A DNA stretch of 64,000 nt from Oscheius sp. JU75. Its lineage: Eukaryota > Nematoda > Chromadorea > Rhabditida > Rhabditidae. Position 1 is the stretch's first letter. Each line of letters starts with the position of its first letter. The notes beneath the pieces are model-generated. The model was not told the DNA's origin and did no database searches. It saw only the letters and a list, made by a program, of their open reading frames with translations. The stretch is taken from assembly GCA_037178855.1 (NCBI GenBank), contig JASJZC010000005.1, positions 10,292,001-10,356,000 of the forward strand, read 5' to 3'. Both the position numbers and the translations under genes were made by a program. Positions 22,242-33,199 of this stretch are shown in pieces.

Positions 22242-23078
22242 ATGAGCACATGGTCTTTCCCCTACGATGCCCTGACTGCAGGTATCTCTGGGACTGTTGA
22301 TTGGCTCAAAGAGGAAGAACACCTCTTTCTGTCACCGGTCCCTACAGTTCCCAGAAGTCAACTCACTGAACTACCAAAAGACGGATCTGTGACAGAATTT
22401 TTCCCCGGAGCTGTCTTGCCATTTGACAGTCCGGAAAGCTTCGAGTCCTATGGACAAGCTGGAGAGATCTACTTGGAGAAGGCGCCTTCGGATTACTCGC
22501 CGCAAGGATACGAGGAGAAGGAGAATGTCTATCAGTATCAGGCTAATCAAGTGAGTAGTCTGTCTCTCTGTCTGCTTTTTTGTTTCTCTAACTCAAGGCG
22601 TTTTTCAGTGGGTTCTTCCTGCTCCTCATTTCTCCGCTGCTCCTCGCCAGCTTCAATTCGCCTACAGTGTTCCAGTCACGCCTCCTGTATCTCAAACTCC
22701 TCCAAACACTCCATTTGATGACTTCTCTCCGCCTCGAAAGCCTCTCGGCTCCATCAACAATAAGTCAAGAGTGGAAGAGAAGAAGGAGTGTGCCAACTGC
22801 AAGACAACTACTCCATCCATGTGGCGCTGGAATTATAGAGGAGAGAGGGAGTGCAAGTGAGTCGAGACAGAAAAACAAAGAGACAGAGAGGCAAAGAAAG
22901 ATATCAGGAGTATCGTATAAAACCATGTTTTAGTGCCTGCTGTCTCTTTGAGACCCACAACGGGATGAAAAGACCCCCGAGCAGATGGAGCAACAATCCG
23001 ATGAAGAGGAGGAAGCGTAGGATCGCTAAGGCTGATCTGAAAGAAGAGGATGAGTCAACGCGGTATTCGCCATATTGA
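22242..23078 (+). CDS. single-finger GATA-type transcription factor
   Basis: Predicted nuclear DNA-binding regulator of 233 residues in three exons (22242-22550, 22609-22856, 22934-23078). The N-terminal two thirds are acidic and Pro/Ser/Tyr-rich. The C-terminal part carries one GATA zinc finger, CANCKTTTPSMWRWNY then RECNACC, with C-X2-C-X17-C-X2-C spacing, followed by the basic tail MKRRKRRIAK. The finger is split by an intron between the third Cys and CNAC-type half, as often seen for GATA genes. Animal GATA factors usually have two fingers; one-finger forms are common in nematodes (endoderm specification END/MED/ELT types), where the basic tail matters for DNA contact. Position 4 after the fourth Cys departs from the usual GLYYKLH. 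AATAAA at 23121-23126. First gene of a possible operon. Confidence 0.9.
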
Positions 23079-23332
23079 AAGTTTTTTGTTGTAATCCAGA
23101 GAGATGTCAGTTAAAAGCATAATAAACTGTCTATGTTATTGACACACTTGCCGTGCTTGCGCGGCAACTTCAATAAGGTAGCGCTATAGGAAGTTGCTAG
23201 TTCGGAACAGAAACGGGTTTTGAAAAACTTGTATTCAAAATTTCTATTCAAAAGTTGTTTCAAAACTATGCAAACTTGCTGACAATTAGCGAATAACTTC
23301 TCCTCAACTTCAGGCCATTCAAGCCCTCTCCG

Positions 23333-24645
23333 ATGCTGCCGTCCTGCCCGCTCCGTCCCTCTGGTCCGACCCTCGTCTTCCACTGCCTCCCGTCGGTGCC
23401 CGTCCCACCCTTTTGTCTCCCCGTCCTCTATGACTTCGTAAGTCTTTCTCTTTCTATCTGTCTTCCTGTCCCTTCGTTCCACTGTCTTTCAGTTTCCTTG
23501 TCTGTCCGTCGGCTCTACTTGTTTCTCTGTCTCTCTGACTCATCCAGCTGTCTTCCAGGTGAAGAAGTTTCTACCGTCACCAATCCAGAAGTTTGTCGTC
23601 TGCGCTATCGACCAGGGCGACAAGAAGACTCTAGAGAAGTACAGCAGGGAGATCACGAACGGAGAAGTCATGTACATGCCGCTACATGGCTGGGAGAAGA
23701 ATGCAGCCGAGTACCTTCTCTGGCTTATCAACATGTCCGCATTGGCTGGAACTGTCGTCCTTGTCACCAGTAAGTCTACTTCCTCTTGCTTTCGAACCAT
23801 TAATCAACTTTAGAAAACAGCTGCTATGCCCAGAATCTTCATAGGATCCAGCAGTTGGGTTGGCAAATCGTCTTGGTCCATCCTTCCGGTGCCGATATGG
23901 ATCTAATCAGAACTGCCACCCAGATTCATCTTTCCACTTTCGTCCTTCCTGTGCAATTGGAGCCGAGTCGAGTCTTGAGACACATGCCGACCATTGCCTA
24001 TCAGAACCTGAGCAAGAAGGTCGTCGAAATGAGTCCACTCGATCTGGAAGGAACTAGGAGATTCATTGAACAGTTCAAAAAGACGACCTGCGGCGATACA
24101 TGGCCTTTCTTCGATATGACCGAGCGGGATTGTCCTCTCGACTCGGTAAGCTCCCTTCTCTGTCTCTCATATTCATTTTGACTCTTCAGGTTGACTACCT
24201 GACTCCGATCCTGGAGCAGTACCCAACTCTGCATGTGGCCACGGCTGTCGAGATGAGGACGGACAGCTCGTCCAGCGGTACCGAAGCCACGAGCGCTCAC
24301 CACAGAAATGCCGACAAGACGGTCGAGGAGCTCTTTCAGCGGCTCCAAATCGCTCCGATCGGCAACGAGAGAAAGAAACGCAGCATGAAGCACGGACATC
24401 TGGAGACGACGGCCGCCGAACAGCTCATCGCCCGTGCCAAAGATATCCTGGCCCATCAGAGGAGGACCAGAAGACGCTCTGTGTCCGTGGCCAATAGACT
24501 CCACCAGTCCATCTCGGCTGGCTGGACTCTCCGCCTGTCCAGAATTCATAAGTCGCGCAAGGAGGAGCTCAAGCTGCTCCCCTACGAGCTGGACGAGATT
24601 CCCTCGACTGAAAAATGGCCTCCGCCCGAGAAAACGTTTGACTGA
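23333..24645 (+). CDS. MARF1-like NYN-domain protein, probably catalytically degenerate
   Basis: Four in-phase exons (23333-23437, 23559-23769, 23814-24145, 24190-24645) give 367 residues. From exon 1 to exon 3 the pattern resembles the NYN (PIN-like RNase) domain of MARF1/limkain-b1: TLVFHCLPSVPVP where the family has a WDIENCSVP-type strand, QKFVVCAIDQGDKKTLEK, EKNAAEYLLWLINM, and TVVLVTKNSCYAQNLHRIQQ followed by GWQIVLVHPSGAD. The first catalytic Asp appears replaced by Cys and the D of the family's VSTD-type motif by Asn/Ser, so nuclease activity is doubtful. The C-terminal 150 residues are basic and helical (RKKRSMKHG, RRTRRRSVSV) and could bind RNA. Family assignment is from memory of the motif pattern and is moderate. 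TTCAG ends 19 bp before the ATG. Middle gene of a possible operon. Confidence 0.6.
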
Positions 24646-24812
24646 ATCGGCTTAAGGATCATCAAGAAATCGCTCGTTTCTACGTACATTACCTATATAG
24701 TCATCCACCTTTTTTTTTTTTTTAAAATAAAGACTATAGAAAAGAACTTTTTTTGAAATCGATAGCCTCTCTCGCTTTTACAGTTACTAATTTCAGTTCA
24801 GATCTTCTGGAA

Positions 24813-26311
24813 ATGGACCAAGAGACCCGTCTTCGCTTCATTGCTATCTTCAACGAGTTCCCAGCCCTTTGGAACAAGTCCTGCAAGGAGTTTAGACTTT
24901 TTCAGAAGAAGCTACAGTACAGGAATCAAATATGGGTCGACGTTATGAGAAGGTTTGGTGAGGAAGGCATCGCTGTCTCAGGTGGGTCATGTCTCTTTGC
25001 CACTTCTGACTTTTTGTGTCTCTGTCTCACAGTCTGTCTGTCTCTCGGATTCTAGCTCTGTTTTCAGAAGAGAGATTGAGACAAGCCTGGGTCCACCTCC
25101 GGAATGAGTTCATTCGGTACAAATTTCCGAACGAGTTAAGGCCAGGAAAAAACTTGGAGGACAGTCTCCATGAGACTTTGAACAACATGTCCCAGCAGCT
25201 CTTCCGGGAAGACTCGCTCAGGGAGAGCGTGTTTCTTGAGCCAGGAAATGCTCAATTCAAGCATCCTGGAGAGAAATGGGAGCCGAACAATCCAACGTTT
25301 ACGCAAATTTCTGTAGTTCAAGACTCTGTAGCTCAGCTGTTTGACAGCAGTGCGTACCCTAACTTTGAAGCGATGGATTTCACTGGAGGTGAGTTCTGGC
25401 TTTGAAAAGGGGTTGATACGACTTTTCTAAGAGAAGCTGTGCTATCATCTGTTGACTGAAATACCCAGTTTGATCAGTTCATCCGCCAGAGGGTGGATCA
25501 ACTCTCAAACAGAAGTGGAGATTGTGAAACTGGGAAGAAACGTAATCTGCTCACTGATACTGATAGCTGCGATACTGCGCACAAATACTTTCCCGATAAG
25601 ATGCATGATTCTGTCTGTCCATCTGCCATCTGTTCTATAACATGTTTCTAAAAGGGACAAGCAAGTTTCTAAATAGTCTCGAACATTGCGGACAGTAAAA
25701 AGTGCACAGGTTATGTTAAAAGGTGAGAGGAAACGGAAGAACCATCTCAAGTCCTAAGTACAAAAGTTCAATATTTTGTGCTGTGAGGTTATCCTGCTGG
25801 ATGCCAAAACTGTCTAATCTCCATTCTTACTTTAGACTTTCAGCCAACCAAGCCACATATCAGGAACTTTCCCTATTGAACAATGCAAGAATAGGGGCAC
25901 TTACCCAAGGCACTGTTCTTCCAGGATACGAGGCCCAACCTACAGCAACTGACGTGAGCTACTGTCCCTTTCAAGCAACTTTTCTCATGATTTGCAGCAC
26001 AGCAAAGTCTCTGTTGCTTGCCAGACTGAAGAGTACCTTCTCAGAAAGGTATCGATTCCTAGGCCACTGCCTCACTTCCACGAGCTTACCAGCATTAGGA
26101 TTACGTTCAGTCAGAATGAGAAGGTGAGAAATTACATCTTATGAGACGGTACGGCAGATTTCAGGGTAGATATGTGTCCCTAAAAAAGCCAGATTCCGTG
26201 ATGAATGAGACTGTCTATGATGAGGTAGCATCACTGAAAGAGGCAGAATACGATGAAGTTGCTTCTATGAACTGGAGTCAGGATTCTTCCAAAATCTTTC
26301 AGGCTTTGTAA
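24813..26311 (+). CDS. MADF-domain protein
   Basis: Five in-phase exons (24813-24981, 25068-25388, 25844-25953, 25998-26123, 26165-26311) give 290 residues. The N-terminus is a MADF (Myb/SANT-like) DNA-binding domain: RFIAIFNEFPALWNKSCKEF, then QYRNQIWVDVMRRFG and a third helix with LRQAWVHLRNEFIRYK. The rest has no recognised fold; it ends with a repeated YDEVAS motif (two copies, in NETVYDEVASLKEAEYDEVA). No BESS motif is obvious. It is probably a nuclear regulator or chromatin-associated factor (inference from the family). TTTCAG ends 16 bp before the ATG and about 150 bp after the preceding stop, fitting an operonic downstream gene. AATAAA near 26323. Confidence 0.75.
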
Positions 26312-26392
26312 AAGAGTTCATTGAATAAAATGCACACTACCGGTATTGTATTGCACACGACATGACTGGAATGATTTTGAGGGGCTTAAAGC

Positions 26393-29300
26393 TCAGTACT
26401 TCGTTTCTTGGACAGGAGCAACGGTCGGGGGAGGAGGGGAACTGAGGGTTCGGTAGCGTCGGTACTGTTTCAGGTAACAGTACATGACTAGGATGCACAT
26501 GACGACCAGGCAGAACTGGATGAGTGCGAGAGTGAAGGAAAAGAAGCAGGTCGAGTCGTTGAAGAGACAGTGTAGGAAAGAATCGGTCCAGGATGGGGGC
26601 TGGATCTGGGAGAAATGAGTAAAGAAGACAGAGAGACTACCCATTTGCACAGTGAAAACCTACCTTGGCCTTTTCCACGTCCACCTTAGTCTCCTCGAGA
26701 ACTTTATCCGGCATCGAGCCCAAAAGAATCACTCGACTTCCATGAAGAGGGTAGAGATCTTGAGAAAGTTCTATCTGCATAGCTGTGATGGAACGCCTCG
26801 TCCTCATAGATACAGGGGCAGAGCTGAAAAGTGTAATGGCATCCCGGTATGCTTTGAGAACAGTTTGTCAGCAAAGAACAATAATCTCCCAAAATTATGA
26901 CTGTCAGCTGTCTTCGGGTGTCCTCTGATTTCTCTGTCTCTCTGACTCTACATCTCTCTGTCACTCTCACCTCAGTGACACTCCCTGCTCCTCAAAATAC
27001 TGTTGATTACACTTCGGATCACAGTTTCCTGAGCAAGGTTCAGCGTAGGCATAGAAGACTATCTCTGCCTAAAACCCTGTATTTTCTGCTGTTCCCTCTA
27101 CGCTTACCCCCTGAGCAAAGAACTCATAGTTGACCAGAAACTTAACTTCTCCCGGATCCGGTCGACTGATCCGTTCCACAATGCTGCCATTCGTCACGCA
27201 GCTGAAACCCTTCTATTCAAATTAGGCGGCAGGTACCACTCGGGCGGAGTGGGTCTCGATAATTGTAATTGTTGACCACTCTTTTCGGAAGCGGACAGGT
27301 GGGAGCACACACAAATCAAGGTCCAAATGGGACTCATCGCGTCAGTCGACTGTAATTAGCCGACTGGGCATAAACACACAGGGAGACTGAGGAACAGTTC
27401 GACTCTAACTGACCCCTCGTCGTCTAATAGCGCTACCCGGATGCTGTTTTTCGTGTCGCGGGCCTCGAGTTTTGAGACGGAGAATGAGGAAGCGACTTCC
27501 TTCTGAAAGATTGCTGTCCAATCTCTTCAGAAAAAAAAGAGTTACCTGGTTCAGAGTGATCTGTACCCATCCATGCTCTCCATACCGAACAGTATCGGAC
27601 GGAGAACCTTGGAAGTCCAGTACTTTTAGCGAGTACTTCGGGACTCGAGGGGCTTTGGAAGGTACCATGATAACCTTATTGGACCTAAAAAAGAGAAATT
27701 GACAGAGAAACGGAGGAGAAAACTCACAGAACTTTGTCTGTCCTGTTCCCTTCTTCTATTAGCATGGAAATGGCTAGAGTCTGCTCGGTCATGGGCATCT
27801 GGTTGTGGAGACGGCATTCTACCTGGAAGTACAATGATACTAGGGAAACGGGGAGCCACACAAACATGGAGATGTAGTGGTTCAGAGAGACAAAGAGATG
27901 TAGAGGTACAGAGAGACATAGTGACAGAAAGACCGAGAGACAGAAAGACAGAAAAACAGAGACCGTGCCTGTAAAACTTTGTCCCTAATGGTGATCAAAG
28001 GGGTACTGCCTTCTTTGATGTGGACGACTCCTCGGTAGTGTGGGACCGGGATTTCCTAAAACTTCCGGTGAACTCTATACGATACTATCTCTCACAGTTC
28101 TCTTGAAGCCGCACTCTTCAAAATCCATCTTGACAGAGTACTCATAAAAGGGCTTGATCTCCTTGTTACATATTATCTGCTTGCCCTCCTTCGTCCTGAC
28201 AAAGCCACCAAACTGTCGAATTGAGGTTCCCCGAAGTTCGAATCCACCCTCACCACAATGTAGTGAAACTGAAATAGACAGTTATCGCCAAGATGACGAG
28301 ACTTTCGCTCCAGCTGTGTGTAACCCAGTTGGGCCCCTTGGGGCAATTACATGCAGACAGTGTCCTTGCGCGATTGGGGTCGGATGAGGCAGCGAGAAAA
28401 ACGGCCGGTGGCAATACCAGCAGATCGCAACGAGAATGGGAAAAGGGGGTGAGAGATTAGCATTGAATTAGGGACAATATGGATTGGATAGTGGGAGGAC
28501 AAGGTCAGACTCGGTCTCTCTATCAACCAACTCACAGTCTATGCAGTCATCAAGATCTCCATGAGCATATCTGTTGTCATGGTTCTCCAAGGCACTCCTC
28601 CCAGACAGTCTGACGCTAACTTGGGACAAGTAACAGGTCGATGTCTTTGAGTCAAAGGTAAAGGCTCTGAACTTGACTTCCTTAGCCTTTCAGTGAGTTC
28701 TCTACCTGCAGGGATCCCCTTCTCTGTCTCTGACTCCACACAACTTTTCACAATCTTCCACATCGGCAGCCTTCTCCTTACTGTCCCACTGATCAGGTAG
28801 ACCGGCTGACTTAACTCTCATCCAGTTGCATTGGCCATCGAATTGGGAGATGCCTGAACTCATTCATTTTCGAACTGCACAGACTGACCATTCCCTCGAC
28901 AGTTGTTCTCATAAAGATCTGCCTCTTCCACATACTCGTAGTGTGCCCGAGTATTGTAGACAGTGTTGGGAGAAATGGCCGAGAGAGTACATGTATCGTG
29001 CCGGTATACCACTGAGAGACATTTTTCCCTGAAAGATATAGTAGGTCTCGCTACTATGCGTGTAAAATTAGCACCAGCTGGTCTCATTGATCGTCGGACT
29101 CTTCGCAACTACTGGCTCTTTCTGAGATATCAGTTGGGTCAATATGGCTGACCTCATGCGTTCTCCCAAGAGACTGTACTCCACAGTGATTGATTAGCCT
29201 TTTTATGACTACAGGGGTATCGGATTTCAATGAGGGAGAGATGGTGTGGAGAAACAGTGTGGACAGCTCGTTCCAGACGTATTATTAGGGCCTAGACATA

Positions 29301-30220
29301 CTGAGCTACTAACAAAGTATTAACTGGAAGATTTCACTCGTCTGGACTGTTTGCTCGAAAGGTGCCTCAAGGGTCAAGGCGGTTCAAGTTACTTGGACAT
29401 AAAGACTCTGATCAACTAGAGGATGGAATAAAATAGTCCAAACTTTGTGGAAATTGGCAAATTGAAAGGCTTCAAGGTTACTCGGGCGCGCTGAGCTGCT
29501 ATCTACAGGGGTAATACTTTGAAACAGGCAATTCTGGCCGAGTGGTCTAAGGCGCTGCGTTCAGGTCGCAGTCCTCTTCGGAGGGCGCAGGTTCGAATCC
29601 TGCGGATTGCAGAAACTTTTTGTCTCTTCGACTTTCAGTTGTAGACTATGACCAGTTGTTTTTCAAAGCAAAAACTTACTTTTTGAGACAGAGAACAAGA
29701 CATTCTGATAGTTTGATACCATCCACAAGGTCCAGAACAGTGGCGTTGTTCTTCAGCGTTCGGAATGGCCATCGCTCAAAGGAGAAACTTCTATGGGGAG
29801 AGCAGGAAGAGTCTAAAAGTTCATGGACTGTCTCTTTCTCTCTGTTTTTCTGTTTCTGTATGACCGGAAACTTTCCTCTTTCCACCCGGTGTACTTACCG
29901 TTCAGTTCGAGACGCTTTCCCGAATAGAGAACTGCCTCGGCGAGTAGTTTTTGTTCACTTTCACCCGGCTGTTTTGAACCGTCCACGAGGAGACAATGCC
30001 CGTCTCGGGCAGCGTCGATCACGAAATTGAAACCTGTACAGGATGAGATCTGGAACAGTGTTCAGAACTCAAGAAACTCTACTTTTGAGCACTGATCTGA
30101 GCAAATCTTGAGACTGCGAGCTGAACTGGAGGACAGTATGACTCCTGGAGCTACATTACGTCGCTCCACAACGTAAGAAGGCAATGCGGTGGCCGCCAGT
30201 GGCAGAAGCAGCCACCACAT
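26393..30220 (-). CDS. PAN/apple + ZP domain transmembrane protein (NOAH/NompA type)
   Basis: An apical extracellular-matrix organiser of cuticle or sensory endings, by family. Minus-strand exons start MWWLLLPLAATALP (signal peptide) at 30218-30220. PAN/apple-like modules follow: CSDQCSK..ISSCTGFNFVIDAARDGHC, then DSSCSPHRSFSFERWP..LSECLVLC, then FREKCLSVVYRHDTC..YENNC. A ZP domain runs from about 28.3 to 26.9 kb: LHCGEGGFELRG, KEGKQIICNKEIKPFYEYSV, FEECGFKRT, VECRLHNQMPMTEQTL, FSCVTNGSIVERISRPDPGE, AEIVFYAYAEPCSGNCDPKC. Near the end one TM helix (FSFTLALIQFCLVVMCILVM) and a short cytoplasmic tail ending APVQETKY, stop 26393-26395. Cys count and PAN-before-ZP order match nematode NOAH-1/-2 and fly NompA. 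A few junctions between 28.5 and 29.5 kb are not fixed. tRNA-Leu lies in an intron. Confidence 0.85.
29528..29611 (+). tRNA. tRNA-Leu (CAG)
   Basis: Acceptor GCAATTC pairs with GGATTGC, discriminator A. Box A TGGCCGAGTGG, anticodon stem TGCG(A/T)T..with loop TTCAGGT (anticodon CAG), a long class-II variable arm (GTCCTCTTCGGAGGGC), and box B GGTTCGAATCC. It lies in an intron of the PAN/ZP gene on the opposite strand. Confidence 0.94.
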
Positions 30221-30794
30221 CTCTGAACTTGCAACAGTAAAGTCAACTAATCGAGAAGGCGAAAAGAGGTCACTGGCTGGCTAGAGGGCATATCCTCGCG
30301 CATAATGACCTGGAGGGAAAGGCGCGCAAGGGGCAGCGAAATCGCGGAAGGCGGGGATTAGGAGTGAGGCGCTGACCGACCAGCGCTTATCGTCGTCCTT
30401 TTTGGAAGAGGTCAGCTCTCTGCCAAATATGGGTGCCGAGGCGAGGGGCAGGTGGAGCTGTGGAAGGAACTCGGAGTAGGAAACAGGTGGTCAGGGAGCT
30501 CTGAAAGGGAAGGGGGAGAAAGAGAGAAAGGGACAGCCTCTAGATCTAAGAAAAGTCGTGACTCAGAAGATTGATCACTATAAGCGAAGGGACAGAGAGA
30601 CACATTGACAGAAACTTTTGTTTCGAAACTCCTTCCTGATCTCGTGCATTCCTCAAAAGATCAATGTTCTCCAACACAGCAACGCGTTTCAGCACTCCCT
30701 ATTTTACCCTAGAATATTCAGTAGACGTCTCCTAGCAGCTCCCCATTTCTGCCAGTCATTTTCACCAACTCTCCTCTCACGAAACATCGTCATC
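30221..30794. promoter_or_regulatory. shared divergent upstream region
   Basis: About 570 bp between the starts of the PAN/ZP gene (-) and the four-TM gene (+). It must hold the 5' control sequences of both. GC-rich stretch at 30290-30400. No TATA box stands out. Confidence 0.35.
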
Positions 30795-31513
30795 ATGACC
30801 GAAAAGGTCTGTGGATGCAATGCCATCACGGCTGCTGGCGTCTGCACTAGTCTCCAAATGATTGTTCTCGTCTTGACTCTCTCCACTACCGGTCTGGTTC
30901 TGGACCGTTACCGTCTCTGGGAGAAATATGAGCCAAGAAGTACGGTAAATGCTACAGAAGCTTCTGAGTACACTGCAGCTGTGAGTTCTGTGCTCTCTCC
31001 AAAATGTAAGGATCTTTCTAGAACAAGACCCTGGTCACTATTGCCTATCATTGGCCTAAATCATTCCTTGAGGTAGCTATGACATGGTACGTGGCCTTCG
31101 CCTCCTTCTGGCTCTTCTCCCTTCTGATTCTTGCCCTCTCTTTCAAGTACTACCGCCCAGTCTTTGTCGTGCCCAACTTTACTGCTCTGATCGTCGGCTG
31201 CTTCATGAATCTCATTGCCTTTGGTGAGTGACAGGAAGACAGAGGGACTGGGAGACGGTGACAGTACCTTTCATTTTCAGGAGCCTGTCTCTGGAGAATT
31301 CTCTCTGAGTCCAAGAATTACCAGACCGACGAGTTCGAAGAGAGTGTCCTTGTCTTTCTAATGGGTCTACTCATCTTTGCCTTCATCTGCTGCATCGTTT
31401 TCATCGTCATCATCTCCAGCTATCACAAGTTCTTGCGCATGCGCTATGGTCACCAGGTCCCCAAGTTTGTGCAGTCTCGGGCCCGTACCGGCTATCCAGA
31501 AGAGATGTATTGA
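30795..31513 (+). CDS. four-TM membrane protein
   Basis: Three in-phase exons (30795-30980, 31022-31223, 31281-31513) encode 206 residues. Helix 1 is about VCTSLQMIVLVLTLSTTGLV; helix 2 VAFASFWLFSLLILALSF; helix 3 FTALIVGCFMNLIAFGACLW; helix 4 LVFLMGLLIFAFICCIVFIV. The first loop between helix 1 and 2 carries NAT and NKT sequons and is extracellular in a tetraspan model. Four helices with a short N-terminus and about 40-residue C-tail (QVPKFVQSRARTGYPEEMY) resemble claudin/MARVEL-like proteins, but no claudin WGLW..C..C signature is seen. Function unknown. AATAAA near 31523. Confidence 0.75.
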
Positions 31514-31761
31514 GAGCTCCTTGAATAAAGAAGAGACCGCTTAGAACACGTGTTAGAGTGTGTGACACTGTTTACATCCGTGGGCATAAATCAGTCAACA
31601 GGCGCTTTGTGCCAGCCGAATAATGAGTGCGGGCAGAAGGTGATTGGGGGTCGCCAATTACCGACACCGGACAGATTGCATTATTGCTCATCTAGTTTAA
31701 TGGGAAAAAAAGGAGACCTTGGCGTTGTTATACTTTCCGTCTCCCTGTCTTTCTATCTCTT

Positions 31762-32638
31762 TGTCTCTATGTCTCTCTGTCCTATTGTCTCACTTTCTCT
31801 CGAAGCCAGCAAACAAGTTCTGGAACATAACAAAACAGCGCCTGTCAAGTTTAAATGCCAAACTTGTCAGAACTTGTCAACCTAACCCGCTTATGAAGTA
31901 CCGTAAGAAGTGGCTTCTGTACCAAGGTCACTTTACCTCGTTTGCTGCTCTGAGATGGCTGCCTTTCTGAAGCTCTCCCTTCTGTTGGTGCTGCTGCTGG
32001 CCGCCTGTCATGGAGCTCCTCCTCCTGCTCCTCCTACTACTGCTGTCAAAGCCCCCGCCGTCCCGAACAATATCGATACCGGGCTGACCAGTGCTGCCAC
32101 TCTGCCAGCCGATTCTACTGCAAAGAACGAGTCGTTTCCGGACTCTCCCACGACTGCTGCTGCCATTTTTGAAGAGCCATTGACGATCACCGAAATTCCT
32201 ACAACCGTCGAGGAAATCACTAAAGCTGCCCCAAAGATCAACAGCGCCAAGCAGATCACCGAGGCCTCCATCCCTGTGATCATGGCTCTTCTCTGGATCT
32301 GAACAATAAACATAGGCCTGTGGGGGCAATATTTCTTTGTTCTTTTCGTGGTCGGGTAGCTTCCTTGGTGTCTTTCTATTTGTCTTTCTCTTTGTCAGCT
32401 GTTCTACTGCGAAGCCTTCATCTCTAAGTTTTAGTGAAAACCACTGACTCTCTCATTGTTTCACCTTCTTCCTACCCTTCTTGGTTTGAGGCCCCCTTTT
32501 TCTGGCTTTCTTCTGAGCGTACAGCCTGTCAACTGCGTTTGCCTCTGAACCTGCTCCTTTCCTTGTACTATCATCTACCTATCTGTCTAGAACTACCGTC
32601 GATTCCCCTCCGCCACTCTTCTCAATGGTCCTTCTCTC
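31762..32638 (+). repeat. 877-bp inverted duplication, right copy
   Basis: Reverse complement of 10396-11272; identity at or near 100% from matching lengths and identical translations. The left edge is inside a TCTCTTTGTCTCTATGTCTC tract; beyond both edges the two loci are unrelated. Confidence 0.9.
31955..32302 (+). CDS. small secreted Pro/Thr/Ala-rich protein, copy 2
   Basis: Identical 115-residue product to the gene at 10732-11079 on the other strand: signal peptide MAAFLKLSLLLVLLLAACHG, Pro/Ala/Thr-rich mature part, short hydrophobic end (ASIPVIMALLWI). AATAAA at 32305-32310, 2 bp past the stop. Both copies keep the same short upstream sequence (about 190 bp inside the duplicated block), so both could be transcribed if the promoter lies within it. 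Function unknown. Confidence 0.7.
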   Translation: MAAFLKLSLLLVLLLAACHGAPPPAPPTTAVKAPAVPNNIDTGLTSAATLPADSTAKNESFPDSPTTAAAIFEEPLTITEIPTTVEEITKAAPKINSAKQITEASIPVIMALLWI

Positions 32639-33199
32639 TCAGTATTGGTAGCTCTCCTTAATTCTGGTAGACCCTGTTGAACTATCCAGTTCCCCAGCCT
32701 TGCTAAGTCTCTGACTCTCATCTCTCCTCTTCCCATCTTCAGGCTACCCTTTTTTGAGCCATCAGAACTATGCAGTTTTAATTTTCTCATTGCTTTAATT
32801 GTTGCAAGTTAGCAAGTTTTTGTAATTTTAAAATTTTATTTTGAGAGAACTTTTCAAGGTTAGCAAAGTTACTAAATTATAAACGCTTGTGAATTAATTA
32901 CTCCTCAGTTGCCTGTTTTTCCCGTAGTGCTACTGTAACTGTTCAGAGAGACAGCGAGTGAGAGTGACAGAAAGACAGAGAAACAGAGACAGAGCAATAT
33001 ATTGTTGTGTCTTATCGAGAAGCGCCAGAACGTGGATGTTTATGACTAAATGACGGCAAGACTTTCTTTTCCACTTCAATAGCACCCTAAGAGCATGTGT
33101 CGTTCTCAACAATAAACAAGTTTCCTGCCATTGATTGTTCACCTCGAACCCTCAACAAATCGCTTTATCTTATCAGTCCTGTCCAGTCTTCTGCTCAAC
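32639..33199. other. AT-rich spacer
   Basis: No gene seen. A GAGAGACAGCGAGTGAGAGT-type tract at about 32945-32990. Confidence 0.45.
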
